Source: Sphingomonadales bacterium UBA7471 (GTDB lineage: Bacteria; Pseudomonadota; Alphaproteobacteria; Sphingomonadales; Sphingomonadaceae). From it: 64,000 nt of DNA. The notes below the pieces were generated by a model that had not been told where the DNA came from, did no database searches, and saw nothing but the letters and a program-made list of their open reading frames with translations. Shown piece after piece: positions 1 to 7,820 of the stretch. The translations under genes were made by a program, and so were the position numbers. The stretch is taken from the NCBI GenBank assembly GCA_002479765.1, contig DLOZ01000004.1:114495-178494 (forward strand), written 5' to 3'. Numbering within the stretch: the stretch's first letter is position 1; each line of letters starts with the position of its first letter.

Positions 1-700
1 GCGTTGGAATCTTGTCCGGCATGCCTTTGCCGGGTTGCTCGTCGGTGTCGACGATCACGTCGCCCTTGCGTGTGGCAACGGTCACCGGAACGATTTCCGC
101 TTTGAATGCGCCGTCCGCAATCGCGTTTTGTGCGCGGCGCAGCGATTCAAGCGCGTAAGCATCCTGTCCTGCGCGCGTCAGCTGATATTCGTCTGCGGTG
201 TCTTGTGCGAACGTGCCCATGGCGCGGCCCGTTTCATATGCGTCTTCAAGGCCATCAAGGAACATATGGTCGTAGGCGGTGTCATGACCGATGCGCGCGC
301 CGCTGCGGTGCTTTTTCAGCAAATACGGCGCGTTGGTCATGCTTTCCATGCCGCCGGCGATGACATAATCGACTGAGCCAGCGGCGAGTGCCTCGCTGCC
401 CATGATGACGGTCTGCATGCCCGAACCGCAAACCTTGTTCACCGTCGTTGCTTGCACAGATTTGGGCAGGCCCGCTTTAATCGCGGCCTGCCGGGCAGGG
501 GCTTGGCCAAGCCCTGCCGGCAACACGCAACCCATGTAGATGCGCTCAATCGCCGCGCCATCGACGCCAGCGCGTTCAACCGCGGCCTTCACCACAGTCG
601 CGCCAAGGTCGGTCGCAGAAACGTCTGCCAACGCCCCTTGCATGGCCCCCATTGGGGTACGGGCATAGGACAGGATGACGACAGGATCGGCGTTATGCAT
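1..700 (-). CDS. Acetyl-CoA C-acyltransferase (thiolase), C-terminus cut by window edge
   Basis: Thiolase family: condenses or cleaves acyl-CoAs in beta-oxidation or polyhydroxybutyrate/acetoacetyl-CoA metabolism. The reading frame opens with MHNADPVVILSYARTPMGAM and carries the nucleophile region as NKVCGSGMQT followed by IAGGMESMT, both typical of biosynthetic and degradative thiolases. About 233 of the usual ~390 residues are present; the rest, with the HPxGxSG and CxGGG motifs, lies beyond base 1. Start ATG at 700 has AAAGGAAT upstream. It lies 83 bp downstream of the acyl-CoA synthetase on the same strand, so the two may form a fatty- or aryl-acid activation and cleavage unit. Substrate not decidable. 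Confidence 0.93.
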   Translation of the reverse strand, partial: MHNADPVVILSYARTPMGAMQGALADVSATDLGATVVKAAVERAGVDGAAIERIYMGCVLPAGLGQAPARQAAIKAGLPKSVQATTVNKVCGSGMQTVIMGSEALAAGSVDYVIAGGMESMTNAPYLLKKHRSGARIGHDTAYDHMFLDGLEDAYETGRAMGTFAQDTADEYQLTRAGQDAYALESLRRAQNAIADGAFKAEIVPVTVATRKGDVIVDTDEQPGKGMPDKIPT

Positions 701-783
701 GGGAGATTCCTTTGATTTTGATTTGCCGCCTTATAGGGCGGCGCAGCATCAAAAACAAATGTGAATCCGCCCCGTTTGCCGCG

Positions 784-2520
784 TTAGAACAAGGCCTTCA
801 AATCGCGTTTCAGGATTTTGCCATTGGCATTGCGCGGCAGGGTATCCTGGGTGAAGATGATCTTCACGGGCACTTTGAATTTTGCCAATCGTGCGCTGAC
901 ATATTCGCGCAGCTCGTCCTCGCTTGCGGTCATGCCGGGCGCCAGATGGACTACAGCCGCCGGTTCTTCGCCGAGTGTCTGGTGCGGAATGCCAATCAGC
1001 GCGGCATCGGTGACCGCGGGATGTTCGTACAAGATGTTTTCGACTTCGGACGAATAGATATTCTCGCCGCCGCGAATGATCATGTCTTTGGCGCGATCAA
1101 CGATGAAGCAGAAGCCTTCGTCATCGACGCGGGCAAGGTCGCCTGTGCGCACCCAGCCATCAACAAATGTCTCTGCGGTGGCGTCCGGACGGTTCCAATA
1201 GCCTTTGACGATTTGCGGGCCGCGTGCCCACAATTCGCCGACTTCGCCAACGGGCAATTCCACCTGGCCATCCTCTGACATGATTTTCACGTCCGAGACG
1301 GCAACGGCCGGACCACAGCTGTCGGGGCGGTTCAGATAATCTTCGGCGACATGCGAGGTCACCGTCGCCATAGTTTCGGTCATACCCCAGCCATTACCCG
1401 GAAATGCGCCGAATATTTCGTAGATTTTGCTGACAAGCTCTGGCGCGGATGGTGCACCGCCATAGCTTATCGCGTCGATTGAGCTGAGGTCATATTTCTC
1501 GCGGTCGGGGTGTTCGATTAACTGCCAAGCGATGAACGGCACGCCGCCCGTGGCATTGATCTTTTCGCGTTCGATAATCTCGAATGCTTTCACGGTATCC
1601 CATTTGTGGAGGAGCACGATCTTGTGCCCTGCTTGAATTGTGGGGATCATGGACGCCGAACAAGCGGTGACATGGAACATTGGAATGACAAGCAGGCTCG
1701 CCCTTATGGTTGGTTCGGGCAAAGGATCGCCCCGGCGCAACATAGTCGCAGCGCCAGAATAGGCGCTGGAAAAGCCATTGGTCAGCAGGTTGCGGTGCGA
1801 ACCCAAGGCACCCTTTGGTTTTCCGGTCGTCCCGCTGGTGTAGAAAATGGTGGCCGCGTCATCTGGCGCAATCGCCACATCAGGCAACGGTAGGTCAGCC
1901 AAATCGGCGTAGCTTTTTGGACTGCCAATGATGCTTTCGATCGTGATGGCGGGCTCCGCCATTGCCACTGCACCCGCGCGCGCGACCATGACATGCGCGA
2001 GCGCAGGCATTTCTGCTTTGTAGGGCGATATGCGGTCCCAGCGTTCTGCGTCGCAGATCAGAACCGCTGCACCCGAATCGGCCAAACCAAAGGCAAGCTC
2101 TTCGCCTGTCCACCATGCGTTTAACGGCACGACAATCGCGCCCGCGACGGCGGCCGCAAAAAAGGCGACCGGCCATTCAGGCAGGTTGCGCATGGCGAGG
2201 GCAACGCGGTCGCCCTTTTTCACGCCACATTCTTGCAGCGCATGGGCGAGGTTTGCGACCGCGCGGTACCAAGCGCCGTAGGTGACACGTTCATCCTCAT
2301 AGACCACAAATTCGCGGTCCCCGAATGATGCGTTGGCGTGTGCGGCCAGTACCGCAAGATTGGGTAATGCGTTTTTCCAGACGCGCGTTGGCACACCTTC
2401 AATCTCGACCGTTTCCATTTCGAACGGCATGCCCGGTGCGCATAATGCTGCCTTTACCTGATCTCGCGTCATGACGGGCCAACCCGCAGGTGGTGTCCAC
2501 TTTTTACCGGCCTCAATCAT
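784..2520 (-). CDS. Class I adenylate-forming acyl-CoA synthetase (AMP-binding)
   Basis: ATP-dependent CoA ligase, 578 aa. The AMP/P-loop motif reads FYTSGTTGKPKG around residue 228, the A5-type motif is GWGMTETMA around 378, RTGDLARVDDEG lies in the hinge region and PRNANGKILKRDL near the C-terminus carries the catalytic lysine. Start ATG at 2520 has GGAGAGA a few bases upstream. It is divergent from the coniferyl-aldehyde-type dehydrogenase (119 bp gap), and a thiolase follows it. Acyl-CoA ligases of this size act on medium/long-chain fatty acids or on aryl acids such as ferulate or cinnamate; the aldehyde dehydrogenase neighbour makes a phenylpropanoid substrate thinkable, but nothing in the sequence decides it. 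Confidence 0.9.
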   Translation of the reverse strand: MIEAGKKWTPPAGWPVMTRDQVKAALCAPGMPFEMETVEIEGVPTRVWKNALPNLAVLAAHANASFGDREFVVYEDERVTYGAWYRAVANLAHALQECGVKKGDRVALAMRNLPEWPVAFFAAAVAGAIVVPLNAWWTGEELAFGLADSGAAVLICDAERWDRISPYKAEMPALAHVMVARAGAVAMAEPAITIESIIGSPKSYADLADLPLPDVAIAPDDAATIFYTSGTTGKPKGALGSHRNLLTNGFSSAYSGAATMLRRGDPLPEPTIRASLLVIPMFHVTACSASMIPTIQAGHKIVLLHKWDTVKAFEIIEREKINATGGVPFIAWQLIEHPDREKYDLSSIDAISYGGAPSAPELVSKIYEIFGAFPGNGWGMTETMATVTSHVAEDYLNRPDSCGPAVAVSDVKIMSEDGQVELPVGEVGELWARGPQIVKGYWNRPDATAETFVDGWVRTGDLARVDDEGFCFIVDRAKDMIIRGGENIYSSEVENILYEHPAVTDAALIGIPHQTLGEEPAAVVHLAPGMTASEDELREYVSARLAKFKVPVKIIFTQDTLPRNANGKILKRDLKALF

Positions 2521-2639
2521 GTTCTCTCCAATATACGCACCATGCTTTGTGCATGTTGGACGTGTGGATACGCCAAAATGGTTTTCATTTGCAACGCTTC
2601 ACGCTAGCAATTCATCAACTGGTTAAATGGAGAGAGAAA

Positions 2640-4061
2640 ATGACCGCAAATATGCAGACCGTGCTCGAGAAGCAGCGCGCAGCATTTACCGCAGCGATGC
2701 CAGAATCGATGTCCGTGCGCCGTGACCGTATCGACCGCGCGATTGCGATGCTGATCGATCATGCGGAAGATTTTGCAAAGGCCGTTTCTGCTGATTTTGG
2801 TCATCGTAGCCGCGAACAAACGCTGCTGACCGACATCATGCCGTCTGTGAGCGCGATGAAGCATGCGAAGAAGCATTTTGAAAGCTGGGCCAAGGGGGAA
2901 AAGCGCAAGCCGACATTTCCGCTAGGTCTGCTCGGTGCCAAGGCCGAAGTCGTTTACCAGCCAAAGGGCGTTGTCGGCGTTGTTGCGCCATGGAACTTCC
3001 CCGTTGGTATGGTGATGGTCCCGATGGCAGGTATTCTCGCCGCCGGTAACCGCGCGATGATCAAGCCGTCGGAATTCACCGAGCGCGTGTCGGCATTGTT
3101 CGAAGAGCTCGTGCCAAAATATTTCGCGGAAGAGGAAATGGCTGTTTTCACGGGCGGCGCTGAAGTCGGCATGGCGTTTTCAAAGCTGGCATTCGACCAT
3201 ATGATATTCACCGGCGCGACAGGGGTGGGCAAGCATATCATGCGCGCCGCAGCGGACAATCTCGTGCCCGTCACGCTTGAGCTTGGCGGCAAATCACCGA
3301 CCATCATTGGCCGAAGTGCCGACACGAAAAAGGCGGGCGAGCGCATTGCCCTGGGCAAGATGATGAATGCAGGTCAAATCTGCCTCGCACCGGACTATCT
3401 ATTGGTGCCCGACGACCAAGAGCATGATGTCATCGCGGCGGTGAAGGCTGGCGCAATCGCGCAATATCCCACTTTGCTGCACAATGATGATTACACTTCG
3501 GTTGTGAACGGCCGAAATTATCAGCGGCTTCAGGGCTATTTGGACGATGCGCGTGAAAAGGGCGCTGAACTCATCGAAATCAACCCTGCGGATGAGGATT
3601 TTGTTGGATCAAACGGCAACAAAATGCCGCTGACGATTGTCCGCAATGTCACCGACGACATGAAGGTGATGCAGGAAGAAATCTTCGGACCAATTCTGCC
3701 GGTCATGACCTATTCGTCGATGGACGAGGCGATTGATTATGTGAATGCACATGATCGTCCGCTTGGCCTATATTATTTCGGATCGGACAAGGCCGAGGAA
3801 GAACGCGTCTTGTCGCGGACGGTCTCTGGCGGCGTAACGATCAACGATGTCGTCTTCCACAATGCGATGGAAGACCTGCCCTTTGGTGGAGTCGGGCCGT
3901 CGGGCATGGGCAATTATCACGGCGCGGACGGGTTCAAAACCTTCAGCCACATGCGTGCGGTCTATCGTCAGACAGGCGTCGATGTTGCCGGAATTGGCGG
4001 ATTCAAGGCGCCTTATGGCAAAGCGACGCTGAAGACACTCGCTAAGGAACTTAAGAAATAA
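2640..4061 (+). CDS. calB: Coniferyl-aldehyde-dehydrogenase-type aldehyde dehydrogenase
   Basis: NAD(P)-dependent aldehyde dehydrogenase of 473 aa, resembling CalB (coniferyl aldehyde to ferulate). Signatures: VVAPWNFPVG near residue 115, the general base in TLELGGKSP (E214) and the catalytic cysteine in NAGQICLAPDY (C248); the CLAPDY continuation is characteristic of the short CalB/class-3-like group. The longer open frame begins at 2490, but ATG at 2640 preceded by GGAGAGA gives the normal family length. Divergent from the acyl-CoA synthetase. The gene symbol is by resemblance only; group members also oxidise aliphatic aldehydes. Confidence 0.85.
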   Translation: MTANMQTVLEKQRAAFTAAMPESMSVRRDRIDRAIAMLIDHAEDFAKAVSADFGHRSREQTLLTDIMPSVSAMKHAKKHFESWAKGEKRKPTFPLGLLGAKAEVVYQPKGVVGVVAPWNFPVGMVMVPMAGILAAGNRAMIKPSEFTERVSALFEELVPKYFAEEEMAVFTGGAEVGMAFSKLAFDHMIFTGATGVGKHIMRAAADNLVPVTLELGGKSPTIIGRSADTKKAGERIALGKMMNAGQICLAPDYLLVPDDQEHDVIAAVKAGAIAQYPTLLHNDDYTSVVNGRNYQRLQGYLDDAREKGAELIEINPADEDFVGSNGNKMPLTIVRNVTDDMKVMQEEIFGPILPVMTYSSMDEAIDYVNAHDRPLGLYYFGSDKAEEERVLSRTVSGGVTINDVVFHNAMEDLPFGGVGPSGMGNYHGADGFKTFSHMRAVYRQTGVDVAGIGGFKAPYGKATLKTLAKELKK

Positions 4062-4079
4062 GGATGCGCTTGCATCGGG

Positions 4080-4107
4080 GCGGAGGCTCGGTTAGAGGAG
4101 CCTCCGC
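4080..4107 (+). terminator. Stem-loop after the calB-like gene
   Basis: Perfect 10-bp inverted repeat GCGGAGGCTC / GAGCCTCCGC with an 8-base loop, 19 bases after the aldehyde dehydrogenase stop and just ahead of the tRNA. No T-run follows, so it is either a Rho-type 3' end stabiliser or a weak intrinsic terminator. Confidence 0.5.
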
Positions 4108-4135
4108 TTCAACGGGTTCGCCCTGACGAAGATGT

Positions 4136-4219
4136 GCCCCAGTGGTGGAATGGTAGACGCGCTGGATTCAAAATCCTGTTCCGAAAGGAGTGCCCGTTCG
4201 AGTCGGGCCTGGGGCACCA
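4136..4219 (+). tRNA. tRNA-Leu (CAA)
   Basis: Eighty-four bases including an encoded CCA. The acceptor stem GCCCCAG/CTGGGGC is fully paired, the T arm is GCCCG-TTCGAGT-CGGGC, and a long variable arm (TCC-GAAA-GGA) marks a class II tRNA. The anticodon loop TTCAAAA gives anticodon CAA, reading UUG. The anticodon stem is CTGGA/TCCTG, which leaves a U-U mismatch at positions 28:42 where tRNA-Leu normally pairs. Stands alone between calB-like and sdaA. Confidence 0.95.
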
Positions 4220-4340
4220 CCACAATCCTGAAACTTTAAAAGCAACATTACTCGGCGCGTTAAGCTCGGCGGGCGATTAACTTCGTCTGGACCTAAAATG
4301 GTTGTGTAAACGCGTTGCGGTGTTAAAGGCCTGGCCTCAA

Positions 4341-5696
4341 ATGTATCAGCCCTTCAGCATCATGGATTTGTTCACCATCGGTATCGGGCCGTCCAGCTCG
4401 CATACTGTTGGGCCGATGCGCGCCGCGCGCGACTTTGCCGAGCGGTCGCTGATCCGGCCAGATATTGGCAAAATTACGTGCGAGTTATTTGGGTCGCTTG
4501 CTCTCACAGGACATGGCCATGCAACCGACACGGCCATATTGCTCGGGCTGTCGGGTTACACGCCTGAGGGCACGGACCCCGACGAGATCGCTGATGTGGT
4601 TAGCGCCATTCGGGAAGCGGACCGGTTGCATCTTGCTGGCAAAGTGCAGGTCAGCTTTGTCGAAAGTCAGCATTTGCTGTTTTGCAAAGGCACTTTTCTC
4701 GCCGGTCATGCAAATGCCATGCGCTTCACTGCAACCTACAGCGACAGCTCCGAATATAGTGAAACCTATTTTTCCATCGGTGGTGGCGCCATCATCCGGG
4801 ACGGTGTTGCTGCGCCGCGTTTGAATTTCGAATTGCCTTATCCTTTTGCATCGGGTGCCGAATTGTTGGCGGTAGGCGAACGGACCGGGCTCACTTTTGG
4901 CGCTATCGTGCAGGCCAACGAATCGGCGTGGCGCAGCGACGAAGAAACTCATGCGTTTATCGACGATGTTCGCGTCGCTATGCTCGATTGCATCAAGCGC
5001 GGCATAGCAAAAGACGGGATCTTGCCGGGCGGCTTAAATGTAAAGCGGCGCGCGAAATCTTTACACGAGCGGCTCGTCGAACGAGGCCCACGCAGCGATC
5101 CTTCGACGGTGTTCGAATGGGTTAGCTTATGGGCGCTTGCGGTGAACGAGGAAAATGCAGCCGGGGGCCGTGTGGTGACGGCGCCCACCAATGGCGCGGC
5201 GGGCGTTATTCCCGCAGTGCTGAAATATTATGAAATCTTCACAGCCAACCCGACGCCCGAAGGCAGTCGGCTATTTCTGACAACCGCCAGTGCGATTGGT
5301 TTCCTGTATAAAACAAACGCGTCCATATCCGCGGCAGAAATGGGCTGCCAGGGTGAAGTTGGCGTTGCCTGTTCGATGGCGGCCGCCGGGCTTGCAGCAG
5401 CATTGGGCGGCAGCAATGCGCAGGTCGAAAATGCAGCCGAAATCGGCATGGAGCATAATTTGGGCCTGACCTGCGATCCCATTGGCGGTCTTGTGCAAAT
5501 TCCATGCATCGAACGCAACACCATGGGCGCGATCAAGGCGATCAATGCGGCGTATCTCGCGCTTCAGGGCGATGGTGCACATGTCGTCAGCCTGGACGCC
5601 GTCATTGAAACGATGCGCCAGACTGGCGAGGATATGCGCTCCAAATATAAAGAAACCAGCCTTGGCGGGCTTGCCGTCAATGTCGTCGAATGCTGA
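4341..5696 (+). CDS. sdaA: L-serine dehydratase, iron-sulfur type, single chain
   Basis: Deaminates L-serine to pyruvate and ammonia using an oxygen-sensitive [4Fe-4S] cluster in the cytosol. N-terminal beta domain starts with GIGPSSSHTVGPM, the family hallmark; the C-terminal alpha domain has CQGEVGVACSMAAAG and GLTCDPIGGLVQIPCIER, which hold the cluster cysteines. With ATG 4341 the protein is 451 aa, normal for the fused form; the frame is open back to 4302, and ATG 4362 is a shorter alternative. Its stop lies 3 bases from the stop of the convergent short-chain dehydrogenase. It could consume serine made from the glycine released by the sarcosine oxidases 30 kb away (inference). Confidence 0.95.
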   Translation: MYQPFSIMDLFTIGIGPSSSHTVGPMRAARDFAERSLIRPDIGKITCELFGSLALTGHGHATDTAILLGLSGYTPEGTDPDEIADVVSAIREADRLHLAGKVQVSFVESQHLLFCKGTFLAGHANAMRFTATYSDSSEYSETYFSIGGGAIIRDGVAAPRLNFELPYPFASGAELLAVGERTGLTFGAIVQANESAWRSDEETHAFIDDVRVAMLDCIKRGIAKDGILPGGLNVKRRAKSLHERLVERGPRSDPSTVFEWVSLWALAVNEENAAGGRVVTAPTNGAAGVIPAVLKYYEIFTANPTPEGSRLFLTTASAIGFLYKTNASISAAEMGCQGEVGVACSMAAAGLAAALGGSNAQVENAAEIGMEHNLGLTCDPIGGLVQIPCIERNTMGAIKAINAAYLALQGDGAHVVSLDAVIETMRQTGEDMRSKYKETSLGGLAVNVVEC

Positions 5697-5699
5697 CGA

Positions 5700-6422
5700 T
5701 CAGAATCTGATCATGATCCGTCGGGCAAGTGCGGGCGACATCGAATACACAAGCCGAAGCAGCTTCACCATGCCGACATTCGCCTCCGGCGCGTTCGTCG
5801 CAATGGCATCAACGATTTCTGCGGCACATTCCTTTGGCGACATCTTTTTGCCATTCACGCGGCCGCGCGTCATCGCGGTGTCGACGACCGGCGGCAATGC
5901 CTCGATAACATGAACGTTGGTATCGCGCAGATTGTGGCGCAGCGATTGGGTAAAGCTTCTAAGGCCCGCTTTGGTCGCGCAATAGACTGGACCACCCGCG
6001 CGCGGGGCAATGGCAAGGCCGGAGGTGACATTCACAATCGACGCCTCCGGCCGCTGCAGCAAGCCGGGCAAAAGGTGCCCAATCAGGTGCAATGGCGCGT
6101 TGAGGTTCAGGAAAATCGCCTGATCAGTGAGCGCCAGATCAAGCGGCTCACCGGGGCCGAAATTACCGCTCATCCCAGCATTGTTGATCAGTATGTCCAG
6201 CTCGCGTCCTGCGAGCGCGGCAGCGAGGTCGGCGCAGCCCGCAGCATTGGAAAGGTCCGCCTTTATCGCCTCCAATCCTTCTTGCCGTGCAGACGCAAGC
6301 ACGTCGTCGCGGCGACCGCAGACAATAACGCTGGCGCCTTTCGCCATCATTTGGCGTGCTATTTCCAGACCGATGCCGTCGGTCCCACCCGTAACCAATG
6401 CGGTCTTACCCTTAAGTTCCAT
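5700..6422 (-). CDS. Short-chain dehydrogenase/reductase, DltE-like
   Basis: NAD(P)-binding Rossmann oxidoreductase, 240 aa. Cofactor motif VTGGTDGIGLEIA at residues 10-22, NNAG near 90, catalytic serine in NVTSG and the YxxxK pair in YCATKAG. Overall pattern matches the DltE-type SDR group. Start ATG at 6422 has GAGGGGG upstream. Sits convergent to sdaA and 44 bp downstream of the quinone reductase on the same strand. Substrate unknown. Confidence 0.85.
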   Translation of the reverse strand: MELKGKTALVTGGTDGIGLEIARQMMAKGASVIVCGRRDDVLASARQEGLEAIKADLSNAAGCADLAAALAGRELDILINNAGMSGNFGPGEPLDLALTDQAIFLNLNAPLHLIGHLLPGLLQRPEASIVNVTSGLAIAPRAGGPVYCATKAGLRSFTQSLRHNLRDTNVHVIEALPPVVDTAMTRGRVNGKKMSPKECAAEIVDAIATNAPEANVGMVKLLRLVYSMSPALARRIMIRF

Positions 6423-6466
6423 AAATCCCCCTCAATATTGCCTTGAATCACTCTTGCCCTGAATGG

Positions 6467-7441
6467 TCAGGGAATCAATATCGAAGACCCAAGGGTTTTC
6501 CGTCCTTCAAGGTCGCGATGTGCCTGTGCAACGTCTTCCAGCGCGTAGCGGTGACCGATCGTGATATCAATGATGCCTTGGCGGAACATGTCGAACACAT
6601 ATTCCGCGCCCGCCGCCCGCTCTGCGGCATTGTGATAATAATCGAACAAGGTGGGGCGCGAGACGTAGAGCGACCCTTTTTGTGCCAAAGTGCCAAGATT
6701 GACACCCGTCACCGGACCGCTGGCATTGCCATAGCTGACGATCAGGCCGCGCCGCGCGGTTGCGTTTAGCGACGTTTCCCATGTGTCGCGGCCAACACCA
6801 TCGAAGCTCACTTCCACGCCTTTGCCGCCCGTCAGTTCGCGGACCTGCGCCGCGACATCCTCTTTACCATATAGAATGACATGGTCGGCCCCCGCCGCAC
6901 GCGCCAGCGCCGCCTTTTCATCGGTGCTGACTGTCCCGATGACGCGGGCGCCAACATGCTTCAGCCACTGCACAAGCAACAGTCCGACGCCGCCTGCCGC
7001 CGCGTGCACCAATATGTCCCATTTGGGTTGAACCTTGGCACAGCGTTCAACAAGAAACTCGGTGGTGCAGCCCTTGAGCAAGCCCGCTGCCGCGATGTCG
7101 TCGCTGATGTCGTCCGGCACCAAAAACAGGCCATGTGCGGCAATGTTCCGCGCGGTGGCATAAGCACCGATGCTGGGGCCAAAAGTCGCAACCCGGTCGC
7201 CCACGCGCCAGTCGGTCACGCCTTCGCCCACAGCCTCAATGACGCCCGCTGCCTCCATGCCAAGGCCAGAGGGCAGTGCCATGGGGTACAGGCCGCCACG
7301 ATGATAGGTGTCAATGAAGTTCAGGCCGACGGCCAGATTGCGCATGCGGACTTCACCCGGACCGGGCGCTGCCAGCTCAACGTCCATCCATGCAATAACG
7401 TCCGGCCCACCGGTTTGCCGAATTTGTGCTGCTCTTTCCAT
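6467..7441 (-). CDS. NADPH:quinone oxidoreductase, zinc-independent MDR family
   Basis: Medium-chain reductase that passes electrons from NADPH to quinones or alpha,beta-unsaturated carbonyls; 324 aa, the size of E. coli QorA. The nucleotide-binding motif is AAAGGVGLLLVQ, followed by GTVSTDEKAALARAAGAD; the structural and catalytic zinc cysteines of alcohol dehydrogenases are absent. The frame extends to 7465, but MERAAQIRQTGGP at 7441 is the family-like start, with AGGAG about 8 bases upstream. Probably co-transcribed with the SDR that follows. Confidence 0.88.
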   Translation of the reverse strand: MERAAQIRQTGGPDVIAWMDVELAAPGPGEVRMRNLAVGLNFIDTYHRGGLYPMALPSGLGMEAAGVIEAVGEGVTDWRVGDRVATFGPSIGAYATARNIAAHGLFLVPDDISDDIAAAGLLKGCTTEFLVERCAKVQPKWDILVHAAAGGVGLLLVQWLKHVGARVIGTVSTDEKAALARAAGADHVILYGKEDVAAQVRELTGGKGVEVSFDGVGRDTWETSLNATARRGLIVSYGNASGPVTGVNLGTLAQKGSLYVSRPTLFDYYHNAAERAAGAEYVFDMFRQGIIDITIGHRYALEDVAQAHRDLEGRKTLGSSILIP

Positions 7442-7599
7442 CGGGAGAACTCCTGTTTGTTGCATGCATCCTAACAGAGCCAGTGGCAGGCCGCCAACCC
7501 GCGCTGCGGATATGGTTAAAAAAGCATGAGCGACTGTCGCAAATCGGGACAGTCGAATTGGGGTCCCTCTTTAACCATCTTTTGGCATGGCCATTATGC

Positions 7600-7615
7600 T
7601 TAATAAAAGGTTAAC
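7600..7615 (+). promoter_or_regulatory. CtrA-like full site (TTAA-N7-TTAAC)
   Basis: TTAATAAAAGGTTAAC matches the alphaproteobacterial CtrA consensus TTAA-N7-TTAAC exactly. It lies in the 377-bp gap between quinone reductase and LplT-like genes, 24 bases after another TTAACC at 7571. Regulation is inferred from the motif only; the downstream target could be the small ORF beginning near 7624. Confidence 0.4.
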
Positions 7616-7623
7616 GTCTGATC

Positions 7624-7815
7624 ATGATGAAAAAAAGATTAGTCGGCCACAACCAAGCTGCCCGCCACCCCCTTCGGCGGATGCTTCCCCCACCACAGAT
7701 GGCGCACGCCGTCATCGCGCCACGCCCCACATCGTGGTGGCGCAATGAAGATACGCATTTGTTTATGCTCAGCTTCAGCGCGTTTTTTGTCGCAATAAGC
7801 AGCTATATTGCCTGA
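7624..7815 (+). CDS. Possible small membrane protein (up to 63 aa)
   Basis: An open frame in the only gap larger than 300 bp in the window. The C-terminal part, HLFMLSFSAFFVAISSYIA, is a plausible single membrane segment following a charged WWRNEDT stretch; the N-terminal part is low in recognisable features and the true start may lie further in. A CtrA-like site sits just upstream and a weak terminator hairpin overlaps the final codons, so a short transcript fits. I do not recognise the protein and there is no clear ribosome-binding site; it may be non-coding. Confidence 0.35.
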   Translation: MMKKRLVGHNQAARHPLRRMLPPPQMAHAVIAPRPTSWWRNEDTHLFMLSFSAFFVAISSYIA

Positions 7816-7820
7816 TTTTT
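7792..7820 (+). terminator. Weak intrinsic terminator overlapping the small ORF stop
   Basis: GCAATA/TATTGC six-bp stem with an 8-base loop, followed within five bases by TTTTT. The stem encodes the last residues of the small ORF, and the T-run runs up to the 3' end of the convergent LplT-like gene at 7819. Confidence 0.4.
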
